This document shows positions 16,626 to 25,107 of a stretch of 64,000 bases of DNA, piece after piece. A program made the translations under genes and the position numbers. Positions within the stretch are counted from its first letter, which is position 1. Each line of letters begins with the position of its first letter. Below the pieces are notes generated by a model. It did not search any database, was not told where the DNA came from, and saw only the letters and a list, made by a program, of their open reading frames with translations. The stretch comes from Duodenibacillus intestinigallinarum (GTDB taxonomy: Bacteria; Pseudomonadota; Gammaproteobacteria; Burkholderiales; Burkholderiaceae_F): assembly GCA_019117105.1 (NCBI GenBank), contig DXAH01000047.1:62001-126000 (forward strand). Direction: 5' to 3'.

Positions 16626-17396
16626 TCAGATCGTAATGTCGAAGGCCCGATGCGCAGGTTTCATTTGCTCAATATCGGGCTGCATTCTCAAAAACGGTTG
16701 TAGCCAGGCTTCGTTTTTCTGCAGCAAGTCCGCTCTGACTGCCATCTTGTGGTCAACGATTTTCACAACACCGTCACAAATCCAGTCGCGAAAAATTGTA
16801 TCAATCTGCTCGAGCTGGCAATTCAATAACGTTGCAACAAAGCGACGCGAAGGCGCACAAGGTAATCTAACAAAACTTTTGGCAGGAAACTCCCCGATAT
16901 TTGTAGTACCGCACGCCTTCAGAAGAACCGTCAAGAAAACGCCAAAACGCTCGTAAGCAGTTGCTGCCTGGCACACCATCAGTCCGAGGCGTTCGCAAAA
17001 AGCGCGTCGAAGAGCGTAACGGTTGAGCTCTTCGTTCCAATTCGGGTCGATTTCGATCACACGAAGGAAAATTTCCGGAGCTACCGTCAACACCTCACAG
17101 CGGCAGACAGCCCAATAGCGGCGGGGAAGATTGTCCAGAGCGTCAATCGCACGAGTCGGTACGCCGAAACTGTTTGCTGCGGAAAGCGTCAGCATAAATG
17201 GCGAGCTGGCTCCCGGGTTAATCACCCCCTGAGCCAACAACCCGCTTTGAACGAAAACCACGCGCTTGAAAAAAGTCGACGTTCCAATTTGATCGCCTCT
17301 CATCAGCACTGTTTTGTGGCCGATGCTGGTGAGCACTCTTGAAATGCCCGGCGAAAGCCTCGGAGCAAACCAGGGCAAAAGCGTGTGAAAGGACAT
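16626..17396 (-). CDS. Crp/Fnr-like transcriptional regulator, divergent
   Basis: The 256-residue protein looks like a distant Crp/Fnr member. It has an N-terminal cyclic-nucleotide-binding-like beta barrel (about 20-120, with VVFVQSGLLAQGVINPG in the place of a cNMP barrel hairpin), a long dimer helix (about 125-160), and a C-terminal winged-helix region (about 185-230, APSRRFVATLLNCQLEQID then IFRDWICDGVVKIVD). No Fnr-type cysteine cluster and no clear cAMP-binding RES motif are visible, so the signal is unknown. It is the left neighbour of the oriC candidate and is transcribed away from it. Assignment rests on fold-like pattern and length. Confidence 0.6.
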   Translation of the reverse strand: MSFHTLLPWFAPRLSPGISRVLTSIGHKTVLMRGDQIGTSTFFKRVVFVQSGLLAQGVINPGASSPFMLTLSAANSFGVPTRAIDALDNLPRRYWAVCRCEVLTVAPEIFLRVIEIDPNWNEELNRYALRRAFCERLGLMVCQAATAYERFGVFLTVLLKACGTTNIGEFPAKSFVRLPCAPSRRFVATLLNCQLEQIDTIFRDWICDGVVKIVDHKMAVRADLLQKNEAWLQPFLRMQPDIEQMKPAHRAFDITI

Positions 17397-18080
17397 GACA
17401 ATCGGCTAAAGAAGCATCCGGCGACTCAAGCGCCCTGAGAAGAGATCAAACAAAACCGCGCTAATCCTAGCACAGCGTCTTGTCCGGATTTGACATCAGT
17501 ATCCACAATATAACGTTAAACCTATACGGCCTGTTTCACTGTTACAGCCTGTGGATAACTTTGTGTACAACAAAAGAACAACCCAAGCCTCTGTGGATAA
17601 CTTTTCGGTGTTTTCAAAAAGCGTCTTTTTTCTCCACATTCATCCACAACTTATTCACACCCTGTTCAAAACGTTATCCAGACCTTTATCCACACGCTAT
17701 TGCGTTGTTTTTAAAAGAGATTTTTTACTTACTCACAGAGTTTTCCACTACCTACTTACGACTATTTCTACATAAATATTTTTATTTTTTTGGAACAAAA
17801 GAGAAAAGAACTCTGGCTTACTCCCCTTTGGTTATCCAGATCCCCAACTAACTCTCTTTCTTAGATTTTAAGACAAAAAATCCTTTGTTTTCAATGGATT
17901 GCCGTTTTTTACGATTCGAGAAGAAGGAAGATTTTTAGGATGAAAATCGGCAAATGTGGAAAAAAGCTTCCTTCAAACCCCGTTTGGAGGGGGATTTTCA
18001 TCCACAAGCGGACTATGTGAACAACATCCCCCTCTAACCGCGTTTTGAGGTCTGAGTTATTCAGAGGAGAAAAATGAGGA
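17397..18080. other. Predicted chromosomal replication origin (oriC) with DnaA-box cluster and AT-rich unwinding element
   Basis: This 684-base gap has no credible gene. It holds three perfect DnaA boxes: TGTGGATAA at 17550-17558 and 17592-17600, and TTATCCACA at 17686-17694. Near matches are GTATCCACA 17499-17507, TCATCCACA 17640-17648 and 17998-18006, TTATTCACA 17651-17659, TTATCCAGA 17674-17682 and 17832-17840, and TTACTCACA 17729-17737. An AT-rich stretch at about 17752-17815 next to the cluster is a likely DNA unwinding element. No other place in the window has this density. dnaA, dnaN and gyrB lie 3-9 kb to the right rather than beside it. Confidence 0.8.
17976..18050. repeat. Inverted and direct repeats at right edge of the oriC candidate
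   Basis: A 15-base direct repeat (17976-17990 and 18036-18050, AACCCCGTTTGGAGG versus AACCGCGTTTTGAGG, two differences) flanks a perfect 9-base inverted repeat, GAGGGGGAT at 17987-17995 and ATCCCCCTC at 18026-18034. The loop contains a near-perfect DnaA box at 17998-18006. Confidence 0.75.
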
Positions 18081-20120
18081 TTAAATCGTGCTGGCCTTCT
18101 CGTAGACCTGATAGATGATGTCGGCAAAATTCATATAGCCGCGCTCGGTTGAAGCGGCACCGACAATCAGTACTCGATCTTCGCCGGAAAAAAGGCCGGC
18201 TCGATCTTGCAGATTTGGGGTGCACTCTGAACAAACAACGACATGGTCAATGCGGATGGCCTGACGGTTGCTTCGATCCGGACAATCGGAAATACGCACC
18301 GCATGATTGTCAATGAGTTCGATATTGGCTTGCGTGACGCGTTGCGCGCCTCTCATCAGCAGCCAGGTCAGATCCCAGCGGTTATGTGCTTTTTTCAGCA
18401 GCTTGTTGGAAATATCGGCATCCAACTCAATGAGATAGAGCTGACGTACGGCACGTTCGATTTCGGGAATCACGCCTAGGACGCCGCCTGCGTGCTCTTT
18501 GATGCTGCCGACTCCCCAAGCTTCAAGCCAAGATTCGGCTGATCGCTTGGTTTCCGATTTATTTTCAAGTAGATAGCGGCTGACAGCCAATGCCAGACGA
18601 CCATTGCCGAGCACGGCAACTCGGTTACCGACCGGGGTGCCGGTAAGCAACTCTTCGTATGTCACAACGTTTGAGGCGTTGATGCCGGCGATGTCGGGAA
18701 TCTCGGGTTCGCTGCCGGTGGCAATGACGAAACGATCGAAGGCGTCTTCTTTCTTAAGGTCCTGAAGATCGACTCTTTTGTTGTAAATGACGTTAACTTT
18801 GTTTAATTTGAGGTCATTTACGAGAAGATCGAGCCATTTATCGTAATTTTCGTTATCTTCGATTGCGCGGACAAAATGGAGCTGTCCGCCTGGTGTCGAG
18901 CTCTTTTCAAACAAAGTGACCGCATGGCCTCGGCCGGCGGCGATGCTTGCAAACAGCATGCCTGCCAAGCCGGCACCGATGACGGCAATGCGCTTTGGGG
19001 TCGGCGTTTTGACCTTGGCCAATGGAAAGCGCCCAAACTGGCACGGATTGGTGAGATTGAGCAACTTTCTCGTACGCAAAGCGTCCAGTGGAACGCCGCT
19101 GTCGTGGTGATCGATCCATGGACGAATTTCGCCTTCGGCGATGCCGAGTTTTTTTCGAATGAAGGAACTGTCACCCAGCAGAGGCGTACTCAGCGAAAAG
19201 ACCGCGTTGTCGTGCTTTTGAGCGAGATCTTCCAACCGGTCGAAATCCGAGCCGGGATCCGTAAAAAAGACAGGCAAATCGGAAGCTTGCGCAAGTGCTT
19301 CATAGGCCGGCACCCAGACGCCTTCAGGAATGGCGTGCGAATGCGTCGGGACTCGTTCTTCGAATCCGTCGACGATGCCGACAAGGTAGTCGGCGCCGGC
19401 GATGCGTAGCATCTGAATGAGGCGAAGGATTTCGTCCCATGCTGCACCTTTTGGGGAGAGTTCCATGAGATTGAAGCGAACGCCGAGCGCTTTGTTTTCA
19501 GGCAAATTTCGCTTGCAGCTGCGAACTGTTTCCAGCAAAAATCGGAAGCGACCGAGCTGATTGGTTCCCCAGGCATCCTGTCGTGTGTTGATGGCAGGAC
19601 TCAGAAAGGAAGCGATAAGGGAACGTCCCGAGGCGTTGATTTCCACCGCGTCGAACCCCACGCTGGCGGCGCGTTGCGCGCATTGTGCAAACTGATGTAT
19701 AGCCTTGCGAATCAGAAATGCGGGGGCTGCATGAAACGATTTTCCGGTGTGTTTGGATACGCCGGGAACGCTTGAAATTGGAAAGAGAACGCCGGCGTCC
19801 TGTCCGATGTGGTTGAGCTCTATGGCCACCCGGCAATCATAGCTCGATACAGCCTTCAGAATGGGTTTGTAGCGACGGAAATCGTCCGAGACAGTAGGCA
19901 GAATGTCCGCATTTTGTTTGGCCTGACCGCTAAGAGCCGGAGAAAAGAGTGTCACGAGACTGACGCCGTCGGCAGCGGCTTCAGCGTAGAAGTCAGCTAG
20001 GGCGGCTAGGTTGGAAAGGTTTTCCAATCCTGTGTTGATCGGCGCGGACGTCAGCCTGTTTTTCAGGCGCATCGGACCGCAGTCGATCGGTCGAAGTATG
20101 TGCTGCCACTGACTGAGCAT
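18081..20120 (-). CDS. Degenerate 2,4-dienoyl-CoA reductase-like flavoprotein lacking Fe-S cysteines
   Basis: The architecture is that of FadH-type NADH:flavin oxidoreductases: an OYE-like TIM barrel (about 1-335), then an FAD/NAD(P)-binding half (about 376-660) with a Rossmann motif IAVIGAGLAGM at 378-388 and an ATGSEPEIP segment. The 679 residues match E. coli FadH (672). Several key features are gone. The linker that normally holds four 4Fe-4S cysteines (about 335-365) has a single Cys (360). The barrel position of the catalytic Tyr (IMGSEGYL in E. coli) reads INASGRSL, and the WHEAR stretch with the catalytic His reads DGFEER. The start at 20120 follows the upstream stop by 22 bases. Loss of enoyl reduction is inferred; flavin oxidase activity could remain. 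Confidence 0.75.
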   Translation of the reverse strand: MLSQWQHILRPIDCGPMRLKNRLTSAPINTGLENLSNLAALADFYAEAAADGVSLVTLFSPALSGQAKQNADILPTVSDDFRRYKPILKAVSSYDCRVAIELNHIGQDAGVLFPISSVPGVSKHTGKSFHAAPAFLIRKAIHQFAQCAQRAASVGFDAVEINASGRSLIASFLSPAINTRQDAWGTNQLGRFRFLLETVRSCKRNLPENKALGVRFNLMELSPKGAAWDEILRLIQMLRIAGADYLVGIVDGFEERVPTHSHAIPEGVWVPAYEALAQASDLPVFFTDPGSDFDRLEDLAQKHDNAVFSLSTPLLGDSSFIRKKLGIAEGEIRPWIDHHDSGVPLDALRTRKLLNLTNPCQFGRFPLAKVKTPTPKRIAVIGAGLAGMLFASIAAGRGHAVTLFEKSSTPGGQLHFVRAIEDNENYDKWLDLLVNDLKLNKVNVIYNKRVDLQDLKKEDAFDRFVIATGSEPEIPDIAGINASNVVTYEELLTGTPVGNRVAVLGNGRLALAVSRYLLENKSETKRSAESWLEAWGVGSIKEHAGGVLGVIPEIERAVRQLYLIELDADISNKLLKKAHNRWDLTWLLMRGAQRVTQANIELIDNHAVRISDCPDRSNRQAIRIDHVVVCSECTPNLQDRAGLFSGEDRVLIVGAASTERGYMNFADIIYQVYEKASTI

Positions 20121-20142
20121 ATGCCGATCGCCTCGCGTTTTT

Positions 20143-21081
20143 TTACAAAACAAGATTGTTGATGCCAAACGGCACCAGAACGCTCGGAACCGTCTCGCTG
20201 GTACTTTCGACGTGCTTGAGCTGATCGTCGAAGTAGATGTGGGGCTTTAAGACGTCGAGCACGCGTTTTTTCGGCAGCCCATCCATCAAGAAGAGCTCTG
20301 CGGCGCTCATTCCGAAACTTTTCAGACTCGTGATCAGGCGTTCTTCGTTCATGGCACCGCGCGCTGTGACGATAGAGACGCGTAGCACGGGCTTGAAATA
20401 CGGGTCCCCTTTGCCGCGTTCTGCATCCAAGGCCTGAAATTGTCCGAGCTTTGTAAAGAGTCGGTGCATGGGGCCCGGCTGATGTGGAATGTTGCGCTTT
20501 TGCCTTTCGTGCTGCACGAAGCCTTGCATGCCTTCTTCGTGAAAGGCCTTTTCGGCTTCATCATCGATGACGACGCCGTCGAAGTCAAACGCGATGCGCA
20601 GTTCGTCGTCAGTCTCCGAATCATCCTTGAGCGCGGTTGAGCCAGGGATAACAAGCCCCGCGGGTTGCCCTTTGCTGACGGCGTTAAAGACGTTTTCCTT
20701 ATTGGCGCTAAGAAAAAGAGAAGCGTCGAAAGCCTGCAGGTACGGGAAGGTGGATTGCCCTGACGTAAAGGCGCCTGCTGTGATCGGCAGGTTGTAGGCG
20801 CGGCACGAGTTGAAGAAGCGTTGCCCTGTTTCCGGAGTATTGCGGCTCAAAACAACCACACGAAACGGCTGTTTGTCGCCGAAAAGCGTGTTGATGCGCA
20901 ACAACTTCTGAATGAAGGGAAAAGCCGTGCCGGGCTCCAACGGTTCGTTGGCGTGCGCAACCTGCCAGGCGCGATAGGCTTCGACCCCCTGCTCCTCAAA
21001 GATATGGTGCTCGCTTTCCAGGTTGAAAAGCGCGCGGGAGCTCACGGCGATGACGATTTGCTGTTCGATCGGAGTGGTCAT
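20143..21081 (-). CDS. 5'-nucleotidase, cytosolic NT5C1-like (PF06189 family)
   Basis: This 312-residue protein matches the 5-nucleotidase family related to eukaryotic cytosolic 5'-nucleotidase 1, which dephosphorylates nucleoside monophosphates. The family opening IVIAVSSRALFNLE is present, as are VVVLSRNTPETGQRFF, a TAGAFTSG loop, the central HAD-like motif IAFDFDGVV with its nucleophile Asp, and the C-terminal LFLMDGLPKKRVLDVLKPHIYFDDQ. It starts directly after the gyrB terminator and ends 22 bases before the flavoprotein gene, so the two probably form one leftward transcript ending at the oriC candidate. Confidence 0.85.
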   Translation of the reverse strand: MTTPIEQQIVIAVSSRALFNLESEHHIFEEQGVEAYRAWQVAHANEPLEPGTAFPFIQKLLRINTLFGDKQPFRVVVLSRNTPETGQRFFNSCRAYNLPITAGAFTSGQSTFPYLQAFDASLFLSANKENVFNAVSKGQPAGLVIPGSTALKDDSETDDELRIAFDFDGVVIDDEAEKAFHEEGMQGFVQHERQKRNIPHQPGPMHRLFTKLGQFQALDAERGKGDPYFKPVLRVSIVTARGAMNEERLITSLKSFGMSAAELFLMDGLPKKRVLDVLKPHIYFDDQLKHVESTSETVPSVLVPFGINNLVL

Positions 21082-21082
21082 G

Positions 21083-21131
21083 ACAATAAAAAGAAAACGG
21101 GCCCGTCAGGCGATTTTACCTGCAGGCCCCG
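21083..21131 (-). terminator. Rho-independent terminator of gyrB
   Basis: Read leftward, a GC-rich stem (CGGGGCCTGCAGG with CCTGACGGGCCCG, small internal asymmetry) is followed by TTTTCTTTTT. It lies 34 bases after the gyrB stop and directly before the ATG of the 5'-nucleotidase gene. Confidence 0.85.
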
Positions 21132-21164
21132 AATGTGACGCTCTTTACCGGACGAGTCGACGGA

Positions 21165-23708
21165 TCAGATGTCGAGGTTGCTCACGAAGATGGCGTTGTC
21201 CTCGATGAATTCGCGGCGCGGTTCAACTTCGTCGCCCATTAGCATGGAGAAGATGTCGTCGGCCTTGCTGGCGTCCTCAAGGCGCACGCGCAGCAGACGG
21301 CGCGTCTGCGGATTCATGGTCGTTTCGTAGAGCTCTTCGGCCCCCATTTCGCCCAAACCTTTGTAGCGTTGTTTCTTCACTCCGGCTTCGGCTTGATCCA
21401 TGAACCACTTAACGGCTTCGCCGAAGTTCTTCACGGGCTGAGAAGAGTCGCCACGCACAGCGCGGGCCCCTTCGCCTACGACACCCTCGAGTGCGGTAGC
21501 GGCATCGCGCAGAATGCGGTACTCATTGGAGCGCAGAAATTCCTGTTCGATGAACGTGTTGTGAGTGTTACCGTAGATGTGGTGACTCACGCGGATGCGC
21601 ACGCGCTCTTTTTCCGAATCGATTTCGGCCTTGACCTTGATTTCAGGATCACGGATTTCGGCTTCCAGAGCCTGGGCGCAGGCCTGTGCTTTCTCTAGAT
21701 CGGAAAGATCAACTGCAACGCCCGAGGCAATGGCCATCAGAGCGGCACGATCAATCACAAGACTCAGGCGTTCGATCACCGACTTGGATTGCTCGAACTC
21801 GGCAATCATGTTTTCAAGATCGGTGCCGCGCAGGCAGATACCGGCTTCGAAATCGGCCGTGTTGCGGTATAGCGCCGCACCTTCGAGCGCAATATCGAGC
21901 AGGTATTGCTCCATCTCGGCATCGTCTTTGATGTAGATCTTGTTTTCAACGTTGTTTTTGCCGCGGCGACCGGTGAGAACACCGTACAGCGGCGGCTGTG
22001 CGATGTAGACGTGGCCGCGTTCGAGCAGTTGGGGCATCTGACGATAGAAAAACGTCAGAAGCAGCGTGCGGATATGTGCGCCGTCGACGTCAGCATCGGT
22101 CATCAAAATGATGCGGTGGTAGCGCAATTTTTCGATGTCGAAGTCTTCCTTGAGCTGCGTTCCCAGAGCGAGTACCAAAGTCTTGATCTGTTCAGAATCA
22201 AGGAGCTTGTCCACCGAGGCTTTTTCTACGTTCAGAATCTTGCCTCGAAGCGGAAGAATGGCCTGGAATTCGCGATCTCGCCCCGTCTTGGCGGAGCCGC
22301 CTGCGGAGTCACCCTCCACAATAAAGATTTCGCTTGCGGCCGGATCCTTGCTCGAGCAGTCGGCAAGCTTGCCGGGCAAGCCGCCGCCGATCACCTGCTT
22401 GCGGGTTACTTCACGTGCCTTGCGGGCGGCTTCGCGCGCACGAGCGGCCGTAACGATCTTGTTGCAGATTTCCCTAGCCTGGTCGGGATGCTCTTCGAGG
22501 AACGTGGTCAGCCCCTCGGAAACGGCGGCGTTGACGGCCGGCTGAACTTCGCTCGTGACGAGCTTGTCCTTGGTCTGCGAGCTGAAGGACGGCTGCGGCA
22601 CTTTCACGGAAAGCACGCAAGTGAGGCCTTCACGCATGTCCTCGCCGGCAATGTCGAACTTGTCGCCCTTTTTGAGAATGTCATTGCTGGTGATGTATTT
22701 GCGAATGACATTGCTCATGGCCACGCGCAGACCGGTGACGTGTGTGCCGCCGTCGCGCTGGGGAATGTTGTTCGTGTAGGCGGCCAGAGATTCGTTGTAC
22801 GAGTCGTTCCATTGCATGGCGACTTCCACGTACACCGGAATTTCCTTGGCGTTTTCCTTGGCGCTCTTTTGCATCACGGTCTTTTGAATGTATACCGGAT
22901 CCTTGTGAATTGCCTTTCGTGTGGTGTTCTTGAAGAGAACGAAACTCTTGACGCCGCCTTCGCTTTCGAGAAGCACATGTCGAGCCGTGCGTTCGTCGGT
23001 GAGTTCGATGTCAACCCCTGAATTCAGGAACGAAAGTTCGCGCAGACGGTTGAGAAGCGTTTCGTAGTCGAATTCAACGACCGGTTGGAAGATTTCAGCG
23101 TCAGGCAAAAAGTGCACTTCTGTGCCGCGCTTGGTGGTGGGGCCGAGAACAGTCATGGGGCTTACTTCCACCATTTCGCCCGTGTGCGGGTCCTTCTGCT
23201 TTTCAATGACTCGATCAACCACAACGCCGTGGTCAAAACGCAGGGCGTGCGTAAAGCCGTCGCGGTGCACCTTGAGTTCAAGCCACTTCGAGAGGGCGTT
23301 TACACACGAGACGCCCACGCCGTGCAAGCCGCCGGAGATCTTATAGCCGTTATCGTCGAATTTGCCGCCGGCGTGAAGTTCCGTTAAGGCGATTTCAGCA
23401 GCCGAACGCTTGGGTTCGTGCTTGTCGTCGAACTTGATGGCTGTGGGAATGCCTCGACCGTCATCGATGACGCTTACGGAGTTGTCCATGTGGATCGTGA
23501 CGTAGACTTTGGAGGCGTAGCCCGCCATGGCCTCGTCGATGGAATTGTCCACCACTTCGTAAACGAGATGATGCAGACCGGAGCCGTCGGAGACGTCGCC
23601 GATGTACATGCCCGGACGCTTACGAACGGCTTCAAGACCTTCCAGAATCTTGATGTTGCTTTCGTTGTAAGAGCTCGAGACGTCCGACTTGATTTCTTGA
23701 TCAGCCAT
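21165..23708 (-). CDS. gyrB: DNA gyrase subunit B
   Basis: GyrB is the ATPase subunit of the A2B2 gyrase that adds negative supercoils. The 847-residue protein has the GHKL ATPase domain (about 20-220, with VDNSIDEAMAG and HGVGVSCVNALS), the transducer domain, a TOPRIM domain with EGDSAGGSAK and DADVDGAHIRTLLL, and the C-terminal KQRYKGLGEMGAEELYETTM region. It is about 40 residues longer than the E. coli protein. ATG at 23708. It follows dnaN in the same direction, separated by a 150-base gap that contains a long stem-loop, so it may be transcribed on its own as well as with dnaN. Confidence 0.97.
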   Translation of the reverse strand: MADQEIKSDVSSSYNESNIKILEGLEAVRKRPGMYIGDVSDGSGLHHLVYEVVDNSIDEAMAGYASKVYVTIHMDNSVSVIDDGRGIPTAIKFDDKHEPKRSAAEIALTELHAGGKFDDNGYKISGGLHGVGVSCVNALSKWLELKVHRDGFTHALRFDHGVVVDRVIEKQKDPHTGEMVEVSPMTVLGPTTKRGTEVHFLPDAEIFQPVVEFDYETLLNRLRELSFLNSGVDIELTDERTARHVLLESEGGVKSFVLFKNTTRKAIHKDPVYIQKTVMQKSAKENAKEIPVYVEVAMQWNDSYNESLAAYTNNIPQRDGGTHVTGLRVAMSNVIRKYITSNDILKKGDKFDIAGEDMREGLTCVLSVKVPQPSFSSQTKDKLVTSEVQPAVNAAVSEGLTTFLEEHPDQAREICNKIVTAARAREAARKAREVTRKQVIGGGLPGKLADCSSKDPAASEIFIVEGDSAGGSAKTGRDREFQAILPLRGKILNVEKASVDKLLDSEQIKTLVLALGTQLKEDFDIEKLRYHRIILMTDADVDGAHIRTLLLTFFYRQMPQLLERGHVYIAQPPLYGVLTGRRGKNNVENKIYIKDDAEMEQYLLDIALEGAALYRNTADFEAGICLRGTDLENMIAEFEQSKSVIERLSLVIDRAALMAIASGVAVDLSDLEKAQACAQALEAEIRDPEIKVKAEIDSEKERVRIRVSHHIYGNTHNTFIEQEFLRSNEYRILRDAATALEGVVGEGARAVRGDSSQPVKNFGEAVKWFMDQAEAGVKKQRYKGLGEMGAEELYETTMNPQTRRLLRVRLEDASKADDIFSMLMGDEVEPRREFIEDNAIFVSNLDI

Positions 23709-23761
23709 TTTTCGCTAAAAATCCAATATAAAAACGTTTTTTCAACCCAGTTGCAAAGCAA

Positions 23762-23818
23762 GGCGCCGACGCGCATGCTCCTACTCTCTGCGCTCAGGCA
23801 GAGTACGCGTTCGGCGCC
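23762..23818 (-). repeat. Long compound stem-loop between dnaN and gyrB
   Basis: An outer stem, GGCGCCGACGCG at 23762-23773 with CGCGTTCGGCGCC at 23806-23818 (one bulge), encloses an inner stem ACTCT/AGAGT with GC extension. No T-tract follows on either strand. It may slow transcription, protect mRNA ends or attenuate read-through into gyrB. Confidence 0.65.
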
Positions 23819-23859
23819 CGCTGAAGACAACAGGCGCCGAAACGAAGAAGGCTTTCGAA

Positions 23860-24969
23860 TTAGATGCGCATCGGCATCAGCACGTAGCGGAAGAGCTCGC
23901 TGTCGGGCATGGTGAGCAGCGTGGCGCCCTGAGCATTTGACAGAGAAAAGCGCACTTCGTTGTTTTTGAGATTACCCAGAACGTCGAGCAGATACACCAC
24001 ATTGAAGCCAACGTCGAGATCGGGACCGTCGTAGTTGATGGCGATTTGTTCTTCGGCTTCTTCCATTTCGGAGTTGGCGCTTTGCACCTTCAGACAGCCC
24101 GGCGTGATGATCCAGCGCAACCCCTTGAACTTTTCATTGGCAAGAATAGCTGCACGACGCAGTGCGCCGATTAGTTCTTCGCGGTTGACAAGGAATGTCT
24201 TGTCGTTGTTTTGCGGGATCACACGGTTGTAGTCTGGGAACTTGCCTTCGACGAGCTTGGTGAGGAAGTCAATATCGCCGAACACGAAGCGGGCCTGCGA
24301 CTTGCCAATTTCAACCAGAACTTCGGCGTCGGTATCCGGTAGCAACTTCATGAGCTGCTGAACGGTCTTGCGCGGAAGGATGGCTTCGATGCTGCCGTCA
24401 AACTCGATTTCAGAATTGTCATCGCAGCAGGCCAGACGGTGACCGTCGGTGGCAACAGCGCGCACTTTTTTGTTCTGGACGACCAGCAACATGCCGTTGA
24501 GGTAGTAGCGGATGTCCTGCTGAGCCATGGAGAAGTGCACCATCTGCAGCAGATGCTTGAGGTTCTGAGCCGGCACCTTGAAGCTCGTACTCATTTCGGA
24601 GGTGTTGAGCTCGGGATAGTCCTCAGCGGGCAGCTGAGAAAGCGAGAAACGCGAATTGGCGGCGGAGAGCACCACCTTGCGTTCTTCTGCGTTGAGAGCA
24701 ACTTCAGTTGACGCACCGGGCAGAGCGGCGAGCAGAGCCAGCAGCTTGGCTGCAGGCAGAGAAGTCTTGCAGTCTTCGTCACCCGTTCCGACATCGGCCG
24801 TCGTACGGATCTGGATTTCCAGGTCGGTGGTTGTGAAGCTCACCTTGTCCTTTTCCTTCTGGATGAGGACGTTGGCCAGAATTGGAAGCGTCTGACGACC
24901 TTCAACAATGCCGCCGACGGTTTGCAGGGGTTTGAGAAGAGCCTCGCGGGTGCACTTGATAAACTGCAT
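23860..24969 (-). CDS. dnaN: DNA polymerase III beta subunit (sliding clamp)
   Basis: The beta clamp encircles DNA as a dimer and tethers DNA polymerase III. The 369-residue length is normal. The start MQFIKCTREALLKPLQTV and the end YVLMPMRI, which contributes to the partner-binding pocket, are intact. The three repeated clamp folds are seen at about 1-120, 130-250 and 255-369. The ATG at 24969 is chosen by homology, as upstream in-frame codons extend only 22 residues. It lies downstream of dnaA, separated by 138 bases with a stable hairpin. Confidence 0.97.
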   Translation of the reverse strand: MQFIKCTREALLKPLQTVGGIVEGRQTLPILANVLIQKEKDKVSFTTTDLEIQIRTTADVGTGDEDCKTSLPAAKLLALLAALPGASTEVALNAEERKVVLSAANSRFSLSQLPAEDYPELNTSEMSTSFKVPAQNLKHLLQMVHFSMAQQDIRYYLNGMLLVVQNKKVRAVATDGHRLACCDDNSEIEFDGSIEAILPRKTVQQLMKLLPDTDAEVLVEIGKSQARFVFGDIDFLTKLVEGKFPDYNRVIPQNNDKTFLVNREELIGALRRAAILANEKFKGLRWIITPGCLKVQSANSEMEEAEEQIAINYDGPDLDVGFNVVYLLDVLGNLKNNEVRFSLSNAQGATLLTMPDSELFRYVLMPMRI

Positions 24970-25055
24970 GGGAGTCAATTGCCTTTCTAAAAATCGTATG
25001 CGCACGATACCCTCGCGGGCGTGCGCGAATCTCACAATTTTAACGATTCTTGCAG

Positions 25056-25095
25056 TTTTTCGCCGCCTCGAAACGGGATTCGGAGGCGGCGAAAA
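25056..25095 (-). repeat. Strong stem-loop between dnaA and dnaN
   Basis: TTTTTCGCCGCCTC at 25056-25069 pairs with GAGGCGGCGAAAA at 25083-25095, giving at least 12 base pairs. Neither strand has a free T-tract after the stem, because the T and A runs are part of it. It lies 12 bases past the dnaA stop codon. Confidence 0.7.
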
Positions 25096-25107
25096 CGTAT
25101 CGAAAAA

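Noticed and set aside
25056..25095. Intrinsic terminator between dnaA and dnaN
   Set aside because: The stem is strong but no free T-tract follows on the transcribed strand, so it is reported as a stem-loop only.
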